Positions 34,353-45,142 of a stretch of DNA of 64,000 nt are shown here, piece after piece. Below the pieces are notes generated by a model. The model ran no database searches. It had not been told where the DNA came from and saw only the letters and a list, made by a program, of their open reading frames with translations. The stretch spans positions 37,967,570-38,031,569 of the forward strand of contig OX381705.1 of the NCBI GenBank assembly GCA_947462335.1, given 5' to 3'. How positions within the stretch are numbered: position 1 is the stretch's first letter; each line of letters opens with the position of its first letter. This DNA is from Harmothoe impar. Its lineage: Eukaryota; Annelida; Polychaeta; Phyllodocida; Polynoidae. Made by a program: the position numbers and the translations under genes.

Positions 34353-35591
34353 TTCAGCACCCTTTGATCCATAGATTCCAATTGAAAAAGTACCATGTTC
34401 ATCATATTCCTACCGGACATATGAAATGTTATGATTGCCCCCCCCCGCCCCCACTAATACCAGTAAGAGCCGATCAGATGGACACAAGGTTGTCCACGGA
34501 TACGTGGATTGCCCATAGACAAAGTATCCATCATTGTATGCCTTATCAGTGGTTTTAAAAAGAAGGCCACTCAAAAAGTTATTTTTCTCCACTTTTAAAG
34601 ATCAATAAATTCTTAACTATACTAAAATGTGAATTTTGGGAACGAAAAGGATATATTATACTGTACATTTTAGCCCGCACTATAGGGTAGGAGGTCCGAC
34701 TCAGTGCCTCGCCTATGGCTATAGTGTGACAACCCCCCTCCCTCTACCCCCGTCTACCTCCCCCCCCCCCCCCCCCCATTAGAGTGGGTGACCTGGTGTG
34801 CTCAGTTTTGAAAACTATGAAGAATAGAGGGTTTTATGTGGTTCTATTGTGTCTTTATCAGAATGATACCAAATAGAAAGAAGACATTTTTAGGACCACA
34901 TTAATATCGGTACGGCTCCCATGATGCAGTTCACCCGAGGCGATTTTGTTGGGTCCTGGTCGGTGGTTACGTTCCCGCCCGCCGCCATATTGTTACAACT
35001 TTCTTCTGACGGCGTATCCCAAGGCACCAAATATTCACAAAGCTGCTGGTCTAGACAAAAAAGTCCTGCTGAATCCAGATATTGTGATCTTGATTTTCAG
35101 AAACTGATCAAAACCACTAAAAAATGAGGTTTGATGATGCAAAGTATTAAAAAAATGTACAAAGTTATGTCGAAAATGTTTAGAACATTATCTATATATA
35201 TATAATCCTGTCAATCAAAATCAGTACCTCAATCTACCTATTCAGAATAGACCTATCCCTCAATCTGACTGGCACCCCTCCTGTGTATATAAGACGACTA
35301 ATCGTTATTGGTGCATTATTATATGTTGGTGCACTAATAAAATATGTGTGCACTATTCCACAACCACTATGTTACCTCACACAGACTTTTGAAACATAGA
35401 ACGCCTTGATTAAAGGAGCGTCATTTGGTTATTTTAAGGATTAAGATGTTTATATCCACTGCACAACTGCAAAGGTTATTATTTTGGCTTTTCAATGCCT
35501 AAACCTGTAGTAATAAACCAATGGCTCACGTATATAAAGAGGCAGTTTCTGCATTCATTATTTACATGACCCTACTATTGTCTGCTAGCTG
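34353..35591. other. Intergenic, no gene recognised
   Basis: C-runs occur at about 34437-34452 and 34760-34776. No supported gene. Confidence 0.45.
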
Positions 35592-36455
35592 CACTGTAAA
35601 AGGTTACTGTATTTAAACAGCACAATGTGCTGTACATTTACAGCACTTTTTGCTGTAGTTGGTATTAGAGCACTATTTGCTGTATAATTACAGCATTATG
35701 TACATGTACTGTAAATTGGGTCTCCAGCAATGTTGCTGTACATTTACAGTACATTGTGCTGTAGATTTCTGCCGCTAGGTGTATACCATTTTTGTAGTAA
35801 TTATTTGTTGACCATCAGGCCGCATTTCACTCGGCCTATGGCCTCGTGAGATACGGCCTGATGGTCAACTCGTGAAATAATCCTCCAACAGACCAAAAAC
35901 TTGTGCACCTTTGTCTATGTATTGATATTTGCAAAACTGTGTTGAATAATACAAAAAAAACAGCAAAAGTATAGAATACACACCATATTGGTGGGAAAAG
36001 TTAAATGCTTAAGTGCCTGGACTGGGAGAAAGCTGGTATCACATACAGTTCAGCTGTATTAAAGCAGGATTAAACCATTACATTGTGTAGTGTGTATTAT
36101 CCTAGCTGAAATTGAACTATTATGCAGGAAAGTACTCTCCATGCATCCATGTTAATTGATATAAATTGATGAAAACAACAATTTGAAACCTACAGTAGAA
36201 GTTTCTGTAACTTTACAGCACCCAGTTGTTGTACATGTACAGCAAAATCTACTGGAACAAAAGTTGCCAGCAACTTTTGCTGTAGATGTACAGTAGAAGT
36301 TGCTCTAAATTTACAGTAGAAGTTGCTCTAAATGTACAGTAGAAGTTGCTGTAGATGTACATCAAGTCAGTTACTGTACACCTACAGCAAAATCTACTGG
36401 AACAAAAGTTGCCAGCCACTTTTGCTGTAGGTGTACAGTACTTACTTCTTACAGT
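35592..36455. mobile_element. Non-autonomous inverted-repeat element (CACTGTAA ends) with a nested hairpin MITE
   Basis: CACTGTAAAAGG at the left and TTACAGTG at the right are inverted and flanked by TG dinucleotides. The interior is a patchwork of TGTACATTTACAGCA/TGCTGTAAATGTACA words in both orientations. A hairpin (about 35800-35880, GTTGACCATCAGGCCG… inverted) is nested inside. A 100-bp fragment of the same family is at 42382-42480. Confidence 0.7.
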
Positions 36456-36460
36456 GTGCA

Positions 36461-38903
36461 ACACTGGTTGTCTATCTAGGGAAAACAGGAGGCGGCGTGG
36501 CATGCTATATCAGAAATGAATATGCCACACACTCCTTTGTATGCCCTGAACTGAGCACACCTACAAAACACCTAGAATGCCTGGGCATCGTGACCAACTA
36601 CCCAGGTCAGAAACAAAGGATACTTCTTTCAGTGTACAAACCACCGCGAGGGAATACAAAATCATTTTACGCGGAACTGAAGAAATACCTGAGATTACCA
36701 TGGATCGGGGATAGAGAAATCTGGATAGTTGGTGACACCAACGTGAATGCAAGATCGACCAAGAGTCTCAAGTTTGAGCACATGTCTAAATTACCTCGCC
36801 TGCACTACCTACCAACCGCAGTGACACATTACCACCCGCATGGAGCCTCCACACTGGACCAAATATACACCAACTGCCAGATGGTCCATGATCACAGTCT
36901 CATCAATGACATGGTGAGTGACCACATCCCCTTGTTTGCAATCAAAAAGCAAGAGCGCCTACGTCACTGTGTGAAAACAATAGAGGGTCAAAGTTACCAT
37001 GACTATAGCAGTGCCAACCTACAGAACTTTGTCTTGAACAGGGACTGGGCACCCGTACTGGAGAATGACCATCCAGAGGCCAGCTATACTGAAATGGTAA
37101 ATGGTATAAATACCTACATGGATGTCGTCCACCCTGTCAAGAAGTTCAGAGTCCCAGCTGACGATCGACCCATGGTCGCCGCTGGAACACTGAAATTGAT
37201 AAGAAAAAGGAAAAGGCTGCTGAAAGCAGCTAGATAGATGGACCGAGCTACACGCATCACCCAAACCCACAGAATTGGCAGACTCAACATGGAGATCAAG
37301 CACCTATCAAACCAAAGCCAGAGTCGAGGTAAGGCGTACTCTGAATCAACATAGGAACAATCCACGCCGGTTCTGGTCAACATTAAATCGCCTATGGAAA
37401 AGGAAAGATGAGCAACAAGAAATCTCTAAAAGACGAGGATAGCAGACTACATCAATCACTACTACTGTTCTGTAGGTGAGAAACTAGCATCTTCATTGCC
37501 ACAGGTCGCCCCTCAGTCACCTCAACCTGCTCAAGCAAATGTACCAGATCAATTGGTTTTGAGGGAGATACCGGTAGCCAAAGCACTCAAAGAAATAAAG
37601 AACATTGACACCACCTAGTCTTCAGGAATCGAAAACCTGAACTCACAGGTAATCAAAGACACCTTACTAGCCAAGCCTGAACTTGCACAACACCTGATCA
37701 ACACCAGCATCCAGACTCACACTTTCCCAACTAGCTGGAAATGTGGACGGGTTGTACCGCTGGCAAAGTCAGGAGATCTCACCAAGGTGGGAAATTGGAG
37801 ACTCGTCTGCCTCCTGAACCTGTGTTCAAAGTTGTGTGAAAAAGTCGTACATCAACAATTACTAGCACACTTACTCAAAAACAACCTACTGGCCAACAGC
37901 CAATTTGGCTTCATTCCAGATCGGTCGACAGCTGACGCAATCTACCACCGTCTGAATGACATGTATGAGGCACAGAACAAGGGAAGGTCTTCCGCAGTCG
38001 TCTTCATCGATATGCGGAAGGCCTTCGACACGATCAATCACACGCTGCTGTTGGACAAACTAAAAGACCTACTGTGCTGCCCATGTACCGTGGAGTGGGT
38101 ACGGAATTACTTGGACCAAAGGATGCAGATCACCATCGTCAACAACCGCTCATCTGGGCCCAGGAAGGTCCCTTGTGGAGTGCCCCAGGGGTCCGTCTTG
38201 GGTCCATTGCTATTCCTCTGCTACATCAACAATGTGTGCACCGTGGCCAAAAATTCGAATTGTTACATGTATGCCGACGACCTGGCGCTGATGGTTAGCG
38301 GCAACGACCCAGACCGTGTACGTCTGTTACTACAACATGACCTCGATGCCATCTCCATCTGGTGTATACGGAATAAACTAACAAATCAATGCCGACAAGA
38401 CCAAGATCATGTGGTCCAACTCTGCCAACAACAGACCTCAAGTCGAGGATCTCCCAGTAAGAATGGATGGGCGGGCACTGGAGGCAGTCTTCAACTACCT
38501 ATGTGTCCTCATAGACTCGACCCTCAGCTTCAAGTCCCAATCAAAGAAAATAGTGAACCTCACGCAAGTCCGCCTGAACCAGTTCCGCGACGTCAGAAAA
38601 CACACTGATGCTGAGACTAACGCCCTTGTCTATGTACAGATGGTGCGCCCAATCATGGAATACTGCCCATTTGTCATTGATGGGGGACCTGCTTGGGTTG
38701 GCCGAAAACGCCAAGTCTTGCAGAACACAGGCCTCCGTATCTGCTCCAGCATAGTGGATGCCAGGGATGCAGACATCGATGCCCTGCATGAGGAGTACAG
38801 TGTTGAAATGCTGGAAATACGAAGGAACAGACAACTCCTCCAGTACATGTACAAACGTAGCAGACATGAGTGTAATATGGTAGGTAGGACCCAGCACCAA
38901 TGA
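36461..38903 (+). pseudogene. Non-LTR retrotransposon fragment A: endonuclease C-terminal part plus reverse transcriptase
   Basis: Codes for the C-terminal half of an apurinic-type endonuclease (GGGVACYIRNE, IVGDTNVNA, MVSDHIPL; 36480-36960). After in-frame stops (first at 37235-37237) the same frame gives a reverse transcriptase: NWRLVCLLNLCSKLCEK, FIDMRKAFDTINHT, CGVPQGSVLGPLLF and catalytic YADD at about 38270. A frameshift near 38385 moves the C-terminal domain (NYLCVLIDSTLSF, MEYCPFVIDGG) into the frame 38409-38903. The order and motifs fit the CR1/L2/Jockey group. The 5' half of the endonuclease and the 3' end are missing, so it is dead. The TIR element at 35592-36455 ends 5 bp before it. 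Confidence 0.85.
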
Positions 38904-38931
38904 CGCCATAACGTGGGACCTCCTAGTAGCC

Positions 38932-40056
38932 ATGAACACAAGCCAGCCCTATGCGGTGGTCTTCATCGACCTCCGTAAGGCCTTTGACAGGGTAAACCAC
39001 TCAATCCTGCTCTCAAAAATGTTCAAGTTTGGTATCTCTGGGCAGGCGCTGGACTGGACAAGAAGCTACCTGCATGCTAGGTGTCAATACACAACAGCAA
39101 ATAACGTAGACTCACCAACCGAACCAACCACCTGCGGTGTGCCCCAGGGATCCGTCCTGGGGCCACTGCTGTTCCTGCTTTGCGTCAATGACGTGGAAGA
39201 TGCCATCCAAAACACCAAGAGGTACATATATGCCGACGACCAGCCACTTGTCTGCTCAGCCAACACCCCCGAGAGGGTACAATCACTCCTACAACAAGAC
39301 ACCACCTCTATCTGTGAATGGAGCGCCAAAAACCAGCTGACAATCAATGAGGACAATACTAAAGTACTCTGGACCTACCCTGCCACTCCACCCAATGACA
39401 TGACTAACATGGACATTCAAATGAATGGGAAAATCTTGGAGGTCACATCAACCTTCAACTACCTAGGAGTGGTGATAGACCGTCACCTGTCCTTCGGCCA
39501 ACACCTACAGAAAGTGATTGGCACAGTACGGGGAAAGTACACTCAGCTATGGAACACCAGGAAGGAAACTGACAAGCCTATTACCATGATGATCTACAAA
39601 ACCATGGTGTTGCCCTGTCTTGAATACTGTCCACTCCTACTAGACAGTGGACCAAGTTGGGCGATAAAAAAGCTGCAAGTCATTCAGAACGACTGCCTGA
39701 GGATTCTCTACAACATCCACGATGCCCATGAGGTAAATGTAGACCAACTACACACTGACACAGCGCTAGAGAAACTTCATGTTAGAAGGAACAGACAAAT
39801 CCTGAACTTCATGTACAGGCCTGCATCGGATGTCAAGAACCTACTGCTGCCGGCTAGAGCACTCAGAGGGAATGACAAGCCAAAATTCAAATTGAGACGC
39901 CCAATCAAAAACTGCTACATAAACAGCCCTGAATATAGAAGCTCTCGACTTTGGGACAGGCTCACTGCCGAGCAACAAGGAAGCGCCACCAAAGACAGCT
40001 TCAATAAGAGTCTAAAATCAGCTGACTTAAGGCCCCTAGAGCGGTTGCTGATCTAG
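38932..40056 (+). CDS. Non-LTR retrotransposon fragment B: 5'-truncated reverse transcriptase, open to its stop
   Basis: A 374-codon uninterrupted frame starts inside the RT domain; coding similarity begins a little upstream, near 38905. Motifs in order: VFIDLRKAFDRVNHS (motif A), CGVPQGSVLGPLLF (B), YIYADD (C, catalytic) and NYLGVVIDRHLSF, then the C-terminal domain ending in a stop at 40054-40056. It is a different member of the same family as fragment A and is joined directly after it. 5' truncation is normal for target-primed reverse transcription. The endonuclease is absent, so it is not autonomous, but the RT part shows no disabling change. Confidence 0.85.
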   Translation: MNTSQPYAVVFIDLRKAFDRVNHSILLSKMFKFGISGQALDWTRSYLHARCQYTTANNVDSPTEPTTCGVPQGSVLGPLLFLLCVNDVEDAIQNTKRYIYADDQPLVCSANTPERVQSLLQQDTTSICEWSAKNQLTINEDNTKVLWTYPATPPNDMTNMDIQMNGKILEVTSTFNYLGVVIDRHLSFGQHLQKVIGTVRGKYTQLWNTRKETDKPITMMIYKTMVLPCLEYCPLLLDSGPSWAIKKLQVIQNDCLRILYNIHDAHEVNVDQLHTDTALEKLHVRRNRQILNFMYRPASDVKNLLLPARALRGNDKPKFKLRRPIKNCYINSPEYRSSRLWDRLTAEQQGSATKDSFNKSLKSADLRPLERLLI

Positions 40057-40225
40057 ACCACATACCTGCATAATGATCATTTTTTTGGCCTGTAGTATTA
40101 AATTACACCATCACCTATTACGCCACAAAGAACATGTAATCTTGGGGTCAAATTCGCAGAGCCAAACATGTTAGGTTAGTACTCCAGACTTTGATTAAAA
40201 AATCTAAACTCAAACTCAAACTCTA
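40057..40225 (+). repeat. 3' UTR and repeat tail of non-LTR fragment B
   Basis: A short 3' UTR ends in GATTAAAAAATCTAAACTCAAACTC. The element appears to end in a short tandem tail of AAACTC type rather than poly(A). Many CR1/L2-group elements end in short repeats. Confidence 0.6.
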
Positions 40226-40790
40226 TCCTGCACCCTGCCTATCCCTCAGCCTACCTATCCCTCAAGTTACCTATCCCTTGAAGTAGAACTGTCTCTTAAA
40301 TTAGCTCATCCCTCTAAAAGCTTAAAGGCTAAAGCTTACGCCTCTCCTTGCTACTCTTGCCCACTTTCTGTGCCTACCTTTCCCTGAGACTACCTATCCC
40401 CTAACTGCCTATCGCCCAGCCTACCTATCCCCCATTGTAACTATCCCTCCCTCTGCCTATTCGTCATGTTGAGTCAGCATTATTCATCTGTTTAACTATG
40501 CCCATCTGCTAAATATAACATTCCTCACATGTCCACTATAATTTGTACCTATCCTCAATGTTCCTATCACCCAGTCCCTCATTGTGACTATCCCTCACTC
40601 TGCTTATTTATCATGTTTAATCAGCATTATCCATCTTTTTAACTATACCCATCTGCTAAACATAACACTCCTCACCATGTCCACTATACTTTGTACCTAT
40701 CCTCAAGTTTCCTATCACCCAGCCTACCTATACCTCATTGTGTATATCCTTCACTGTGCCTATCCCTCATGTTCAATTTGCTAACCAGCA
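40226..40790. repeat. Degenerate CCTATCCCTCA-type repeat array
   Basis: CTATCC or a near variant occurs more than 20 times at irregular spacing. One longer duplicated block is visible (about 40436-40560 against 40590-40740). It begins exactly where the retrotransposon tail ends. A smaller patch of the same words occurs near 35225-35275. Confidence 0.65.
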
Positions 40791-41618
40791 ACATTTTAAA
40801 TGGCAGCCCGCTGGGAATGGATCCATACGAGTCATACAGCATGCCACTATGAAGCATAGTAGCTAGTTCTTCTAAATTCCAGTGGTGTCACCACTCGATG
40901 GCTCTTTCACCACTGACAACCCACTTGGATACTGCAGTGGACAATATTACGCATGCCTTTGTGACCAGGGTGAGCCGCGGCGTTTCCCCCCCCCCCCTGC
41001 ATACGCCTTAGAGGAGTCGAACTGGAAGTAAGGTAAAAAGAAAGGTGTGTTTCAGACAACATGCTCGAAATTTAAAAGGCTATAAATGTATGATAATCTC
41101 AGGTCATTGACCTTAATACCTTCAGTATAATGCTCCTGGCTTTTTGAGCCATATGAATTTCGAACCACACTTTATGCAGGGGGCGGCGGAAGGTGGATTT
41201 TTTTTTTTTTTGAATTGCTTTATTGTTACTTCATGTATGATTTTCATAACAATCCTTTGGGTTTTACATGTGTACGTATGTCAATTAGAAATAATCCAAT
41301 GAAAAAGTTGGGGGGGGCAGCTCCCAAAAGGGGTGTTGATTAGAGGGAGTTGCAAATAGTTGCAAATAGTCTTAGGGCCGTAGGCCCCACAAATTCTTTT
41401 TGGAATTTGTCTCTAAGATTAGTGCATTCAGGAGCATGTTTTATGGTGCTTAGAAAATTTTGTAATTCTGTATCTAAATTGATGTGTTTTAGAGCGTTTG
41501 AGCCCGGGGTATGAGCTTGTCTTTCGAGAAGATTTTAGGAATTCAGTCCAGCGACAAAGCTAACCAAATTGAGTCATCCTGACGCTGTTGTAATCTCATC
41601 CTCAGACATGTGGTGTGG
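40791..41618. other. Intergenic with dispersed-repeat debris
   Basis: 41175-41400 resembles 50998-51098: both have a GGGCGGCGGAAGGTGG start and a GGGCC…AGGCCCC end. This suggests a SINE- or MITE-like family. No gene. Confidence 0.4.
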
Positions 41619-42036
41619 GCCCGGGGGGGGGGCACTTTATATATTTTGTATACACAGGTGTGCGGCTGGGAAGGGCACTTTTTGAGCAAAATCCCCCTCA
41701 CCAAGGGTCTGCTTTTCACCAAAATCCCCCTCACCAAGGGTCAATTTTCACCAAAATCCCCCTCACCAAGGGTCACTTTTCGGAGATTTCAACAAAATCC
41801 CCCCAAAAAGGGTCACATTTTGCCAAAATTCTTTGCAACAGGGGTCACTTTTGACCAAAATTCGTACACCAAGGCCGACTCCTCCGGGAAAATTGCTAAA
41901 ACCTAGGCACTTTTGTCCAAAATCCCCCTCAGCAAGGGTCACTTTTGACCAAAATCCCCCTCACAAAGGGTAAGGGTTGTCAAAGGGCCAGCCGCACACC
42001 CGTGTCAAAACAAATTTGAGTACCCCCCCCCCGGGG
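41619..42036. mobile_element. Inverted-repeat element with poly-G ends and tandem interior
   Basis: The left end is CCCGGGGGGGGGGCAC followed by ACACAGGTGTGCGGCTGG. The right end is CCAGCCGCACACCCGTGT … CCCCCCCCCCGGG, inverted. The interior has about nine units of AAAATCCCCCTCACCAAGGG plus TCACTTTT, a period near 29-30 bp. There is no transposase. Confidence 0.75.
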
Positions 42037-42381
42037 GTGTGGGGCTCTACACTAAGGGGAGGGTTGACTGCACATATTTGGTAATAACAGCTGGTACTAA
42101 TATGGGTGAAGGTGGACATAACCAGGCCAGAGGATGGATTAGTGAGAAAAATGTGTGAGGGGTAGACATAGAGAGCCTCATCCCGGCCTTATCTAAATAT
42201 CAAAACAGCGGTCGCTGGCCGAGGGTCCCTGGTCCCTGCGCAGCTTGTCGCTGGACTGAATTCTACCTTGTGATTTCTACCCCTGTTCTGCTGCCACTGT
42301 CAACGAGCAGTGTCATGCACCCTATCTGCAGATCCATGGAGCCACAGTGCTTGAATAAATGCACCATGTCGACCCTATAGA

Positions 42382-42480
42382 CACAGTAAAAAGTTATTGT
42401 ATTGAAACAGCACAATGTGCTGTACAATTACAGCATTATGTACATGTACTGTAAATTGGGTCTCCAGCAATGTTGCTGTA
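42382..42480. mobile_element. Fragment of the 35592-36455 element family, cut at 42480
   Basis: From CACAGTAAAAAG to GCAATGTTGCTGTA it matches the left part of 35592-35750 with an internal gap. Homology stops at 42480, where the LTR-like sequence begins. Confidence 0.65.
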
Positions 42481-42614
42481 TGTAGTGTACGTGTGCGAGA
42501 TGATGATCGGATCGAGATTAATAAAAGTACTTCCGGCGAGACAAGCTGCGAGTCAACACGTGTTTGGTTTCCCGTCCGTGAATATTGATGCATATACGTA
42601 CGGGAACACTTCAA
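42481..42614 (+). mobile_element. Probable LTR fragment (R-U5) of a gag-bearing element
   Basis: Starts TGTAG at the point where the MITE homology breaks, has AATAAA at about 42520 and ends near TTCAA. It is followed by a primer-binding-like TGGCGACGATTGGTGAAC. The short length and missing TATA suggest truncation. Confidence 0.4.
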
Positions 42615-42900
42615 TGGCGACGATTGGTGAACTGATGATACGTGGGACACTTCAAATACTGGTTGGTGATGATCAAGTTGAAGTACTATTGAAGATTATA
42701 GATCTAGGGCTGCTGTTTGTGTCTGGGAAAATTGATGACTTTCACACTGGACTGAAAGTAGTATTTACTAGCAAGGCCAGCGCAGTGAACAGGCCTATAG
42801 ATCTATAGTAGTATAGAGGAGCAAGTTCAGCGCACAGCAGTAGTGTATAGCAGCGTGTCAAGGGTAGTAGGAGGACTGCTTAATAATACCCAGTCTAACG

Positions 42901-43224
42901 ATGGCTACTAAAGGGCCCAAGCTAAAGGTGGATCCATTTGATATGCATGGTGATAGACTGACTCTGGGGAAAAGATGGGAGCGTTGGATGGAAAGGTTTG
43001 AAAGGGATCTGACATATAATGGATGTGACCCTACAGACAAGGACAATGCAAAAATGTGCAAAATGGCTCTGTTGATCTACGCAGGGATCCCGGTGGAGGA
43101 TCTTCACGACTCTCTCCCAGATGTTGTAAAGCCTGCTAACATTGCAAATGCAAATTGGACAGACTATGCAAAGTCAAAACATAAGCTAAATGCCAGGCTA
43201 AATGTGGGGGTGATAACTGGATAA
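42901..43224 (+). pseudogene. Gag N-terminal remnant of an LTR retrotransposon
   Basis: ATG opens a 107-codon frame with TLGKRWERWMERFERDL and MALLIYAGIPVEDLHDSL, the pattern of Gypsy-type Gag capsid N-terminal domains (compare MRERWLDWREDFERYL in the element at 58345-62654). The frame stops at 43224 after WTDYAKSKHKLNARLN and nothing retroviral follows. The two families differ in sequence. Confidence 0.6.
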
Positions 43225-43502
43225 TAATCCCTTTAAAGCTATAAGTGACAGACTGCTTTAACGTGAAAGTGCTATCAATCTCACAGTTCTGCCACTGGCG
43301 CCACCTAGGGCCACCTGGGTGTACCTTTCATGCCCAGGAGGAAGTTGTCTAATCAAGATTAAACCAATCAGAGACGAGTTTTAATCAGTCTACATATTCT
43401 GAACAGCCGGAAAATGCTTGGAGATACTATTGAAAGTAGATAATACTGAATGCCAGTACGACTGGAGAGTGATACAAGACAGTGCATGAATAGTGTCTGA
43501 CA

Positions 43503-43735
43503 GGTATCGTCCTCTTTTGCCGTCTGACCGTCAGCGGGAGCACCTCGCCGAAGCCATCCAGCTACCGTGCGCCATTTGTCACGCCGTGTGCCCTCCAGCA
43601 GGTGCTGTCAACACCACGTGTTATCACGGAGTGTTATCACAGGCTGCCGGCAGCTACCTCACCTGCATGTTCTGCATCCTCCAGCTGCACACAGTCATCC
43701 ATTCCTACAATACTTCTATAGCTACATACATACAG
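43503..43735 (+). CDS. Penultimate exon of an unrecognised host gene
   Basis: Open from a possible acceptor (TCTGACAG, 43495-43502) to a consensus donor CAG|GTAGGT at 43736. The frame gives a charged start (SDRQREHLAEAIQ) and a Cys-containing segment (LPCAICHAVCPPAG), then a hydrophobic stretch (LTCMFCILQLHTVI) that could be a membrane helix. The exon ends at a codon boundary and joins the next exon in phase 0 with the frame preserved. Upstream exons were not found, so the N terminus and function are unknown. Local GC is above that of the surroundings. Confidence 0.5.
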
Positions 43736-43801
43736 GTAGGTGGTATCAGTCTAGCACAATGCTTTTGTAAAATATAATTGGTATGTCTTTGAATTTATCA
43801 G

Positions 43802-43927
43802 TTGTCCCCCCGGGGTTGTCCCATCAACAAGGTGGCCCATGTTGTGACACTAGTCGGGTACCTACTCAACAGCATCAGCCATCACCGCATGACTAAGAAA
43901 ATAACATCCAAACAAGTAGTCTACTGA
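43802..43927 (+). CDS. Terminal exon of the same unrecognised host gene
   Basis: Starts after TTATCAG; 41 codons (GCPINKVAHVVTLVGYLL, then SHHRMTKKITSKQVVY) end in TGA at 43925-43927. AATAAA at 44062-44067, about 135 bp after the stop, fits a short 3' UTR. The intron of 66 bp (43736-43801) is small but has GT/AG ends. Splice sites, phase, stop and poly(A) signal agree, which is better support than an open frame alone. No protein family is recognised. Confidence 0.5.
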   Translation: MSPRGCPINKVAHVVTLVGYLLNSISHHRMTKKITSKQVVY

Positions 43928-44330
43928 TGGGAGAGCTATGCCCACAGTTCCGTAGCATTTACTAAGTTATCTGATAGAACTGTAATGCAGGAGATAAGAG
44001 TCCCCGGTGGGGCATTCCCCATGACCAGCAGACACACGTGGCTGCAACCCCTGTTCCTCTCAATAAACCACCTCCCTGGCATGACTGGTTTGCGGCTGTA
44101 GTTCTAAAACCTTTTTTCTACTTGTTTGCTTTACACATTCAGTATTCAATAGGCTCTCATTACGGAGAACGCTCAGGGATTTTTAGACTTAAAACCTAAA
44201 TAAGATATTGTAATTTTGACACTTACAAACACAGTTAATGCAATGAAAAGTGATGTCTCCATATGCCCCTGAATTTATATAGCATGTGGATTGTGACAAC
44301 AATGACTTAAAGTGGGGAATTTCTCCCAGA

Positions 44331-45142
44331 AATTGGTAAAGATAGAAGGACGCCTTTTTAACATAGAGACCCGTCTTCAGAGTGTTGAGAACATGCAGGG
44401 ATGGTGTATGAAAGCCCTGAAAGAGGGGTGCAGAGACACAGACGTAATCGACATTATAGGTGAACCACCAGCGCTACCAGTAGTATTTGTGCGCGCTCCC
44501 TCCCCTATCCCGCAGGCTGAGGCACTATTTCCCGACCCAGTTGGCCTGCCAGAATTACAGGACACAGGGTATGAGCCGACGATTAGCAATAGCAAGGAGG
44601 AATTTGATATCCAAGACCGCTTCTTGGAAGCCAACAGTGCAATCTTTGATGAACTTGTGGCACGTTGGGGTAGAGAAAAACCAACCTTTGCCGTTCGAAG
44701 TGACAAGTGGAGTGTTATGATTAGAGAGATCATGGACAGAATGATGTCTATAGAGCTCCAGGCCCAGTTTAACTGGGCAGGAATCCCAGGGGCACTCAGC
44801 ATAGAAGAAAAGTACCCGTTCAGATCCACACAGCATTCCAAGTTGATCATGAAAGCTGCTTGTTTCCGTTCACGGCAATTTGAGGATCCGCTTTGCCAAG
44901 AGGCAGGAAAAAGACAAAAGAAAGAGATGCAAGCAACCATCAATCGTGCAAAGGAAAGGTTTGAAAGACACAACAGGAACCTTGCCAAAGTTGAAGAGAG
45001 GATGTCCATGAGTAGGATTGAGTATGAAGCCATTCAGCAGGCTAAGGCTGACAGAGCTAAGCAGGTGAGACAACAGCGCAAGAAGCTGAATGACAAGACT
45101 CTGAGTACAGAGTTTGGTGTCATGAACAATGATCAGGACTAG
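44331..45142 (+). CDS. Terminal exon, coiled-coil protein, DUF4806-like segment possible
   Basis: Acceptor TTTCTCCCAG precedes a 270-codon frame ending in TAG. The region in order: a short coiled coil (KIEGRLFNIETRLQSVENM); a Pro-rich linker (residues about 55-95 of the frame); an acidic helical part; then a segment ending FNWAGIPGALSIEEKYPF plus STQHSKLIMKAA, whose spacing recalls DUF4806 domains; finally a long basic coiled coil rich in Arg, Lys, Glu and Gln. An in-frame stop upstream at 44303 means earlier exons are needed. DUF4806 proteins are poorly characterised and often linked to transposon-derived or DNA-associated proteins. The similarity is from memory and weak. Confidence 0.5.

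Noticed and set aside
42470..42808. 112-codon frame over the LTR-like region
   Set aside because: No domain, overlaps the LTR and leader, and starts inside a MITE fragment.
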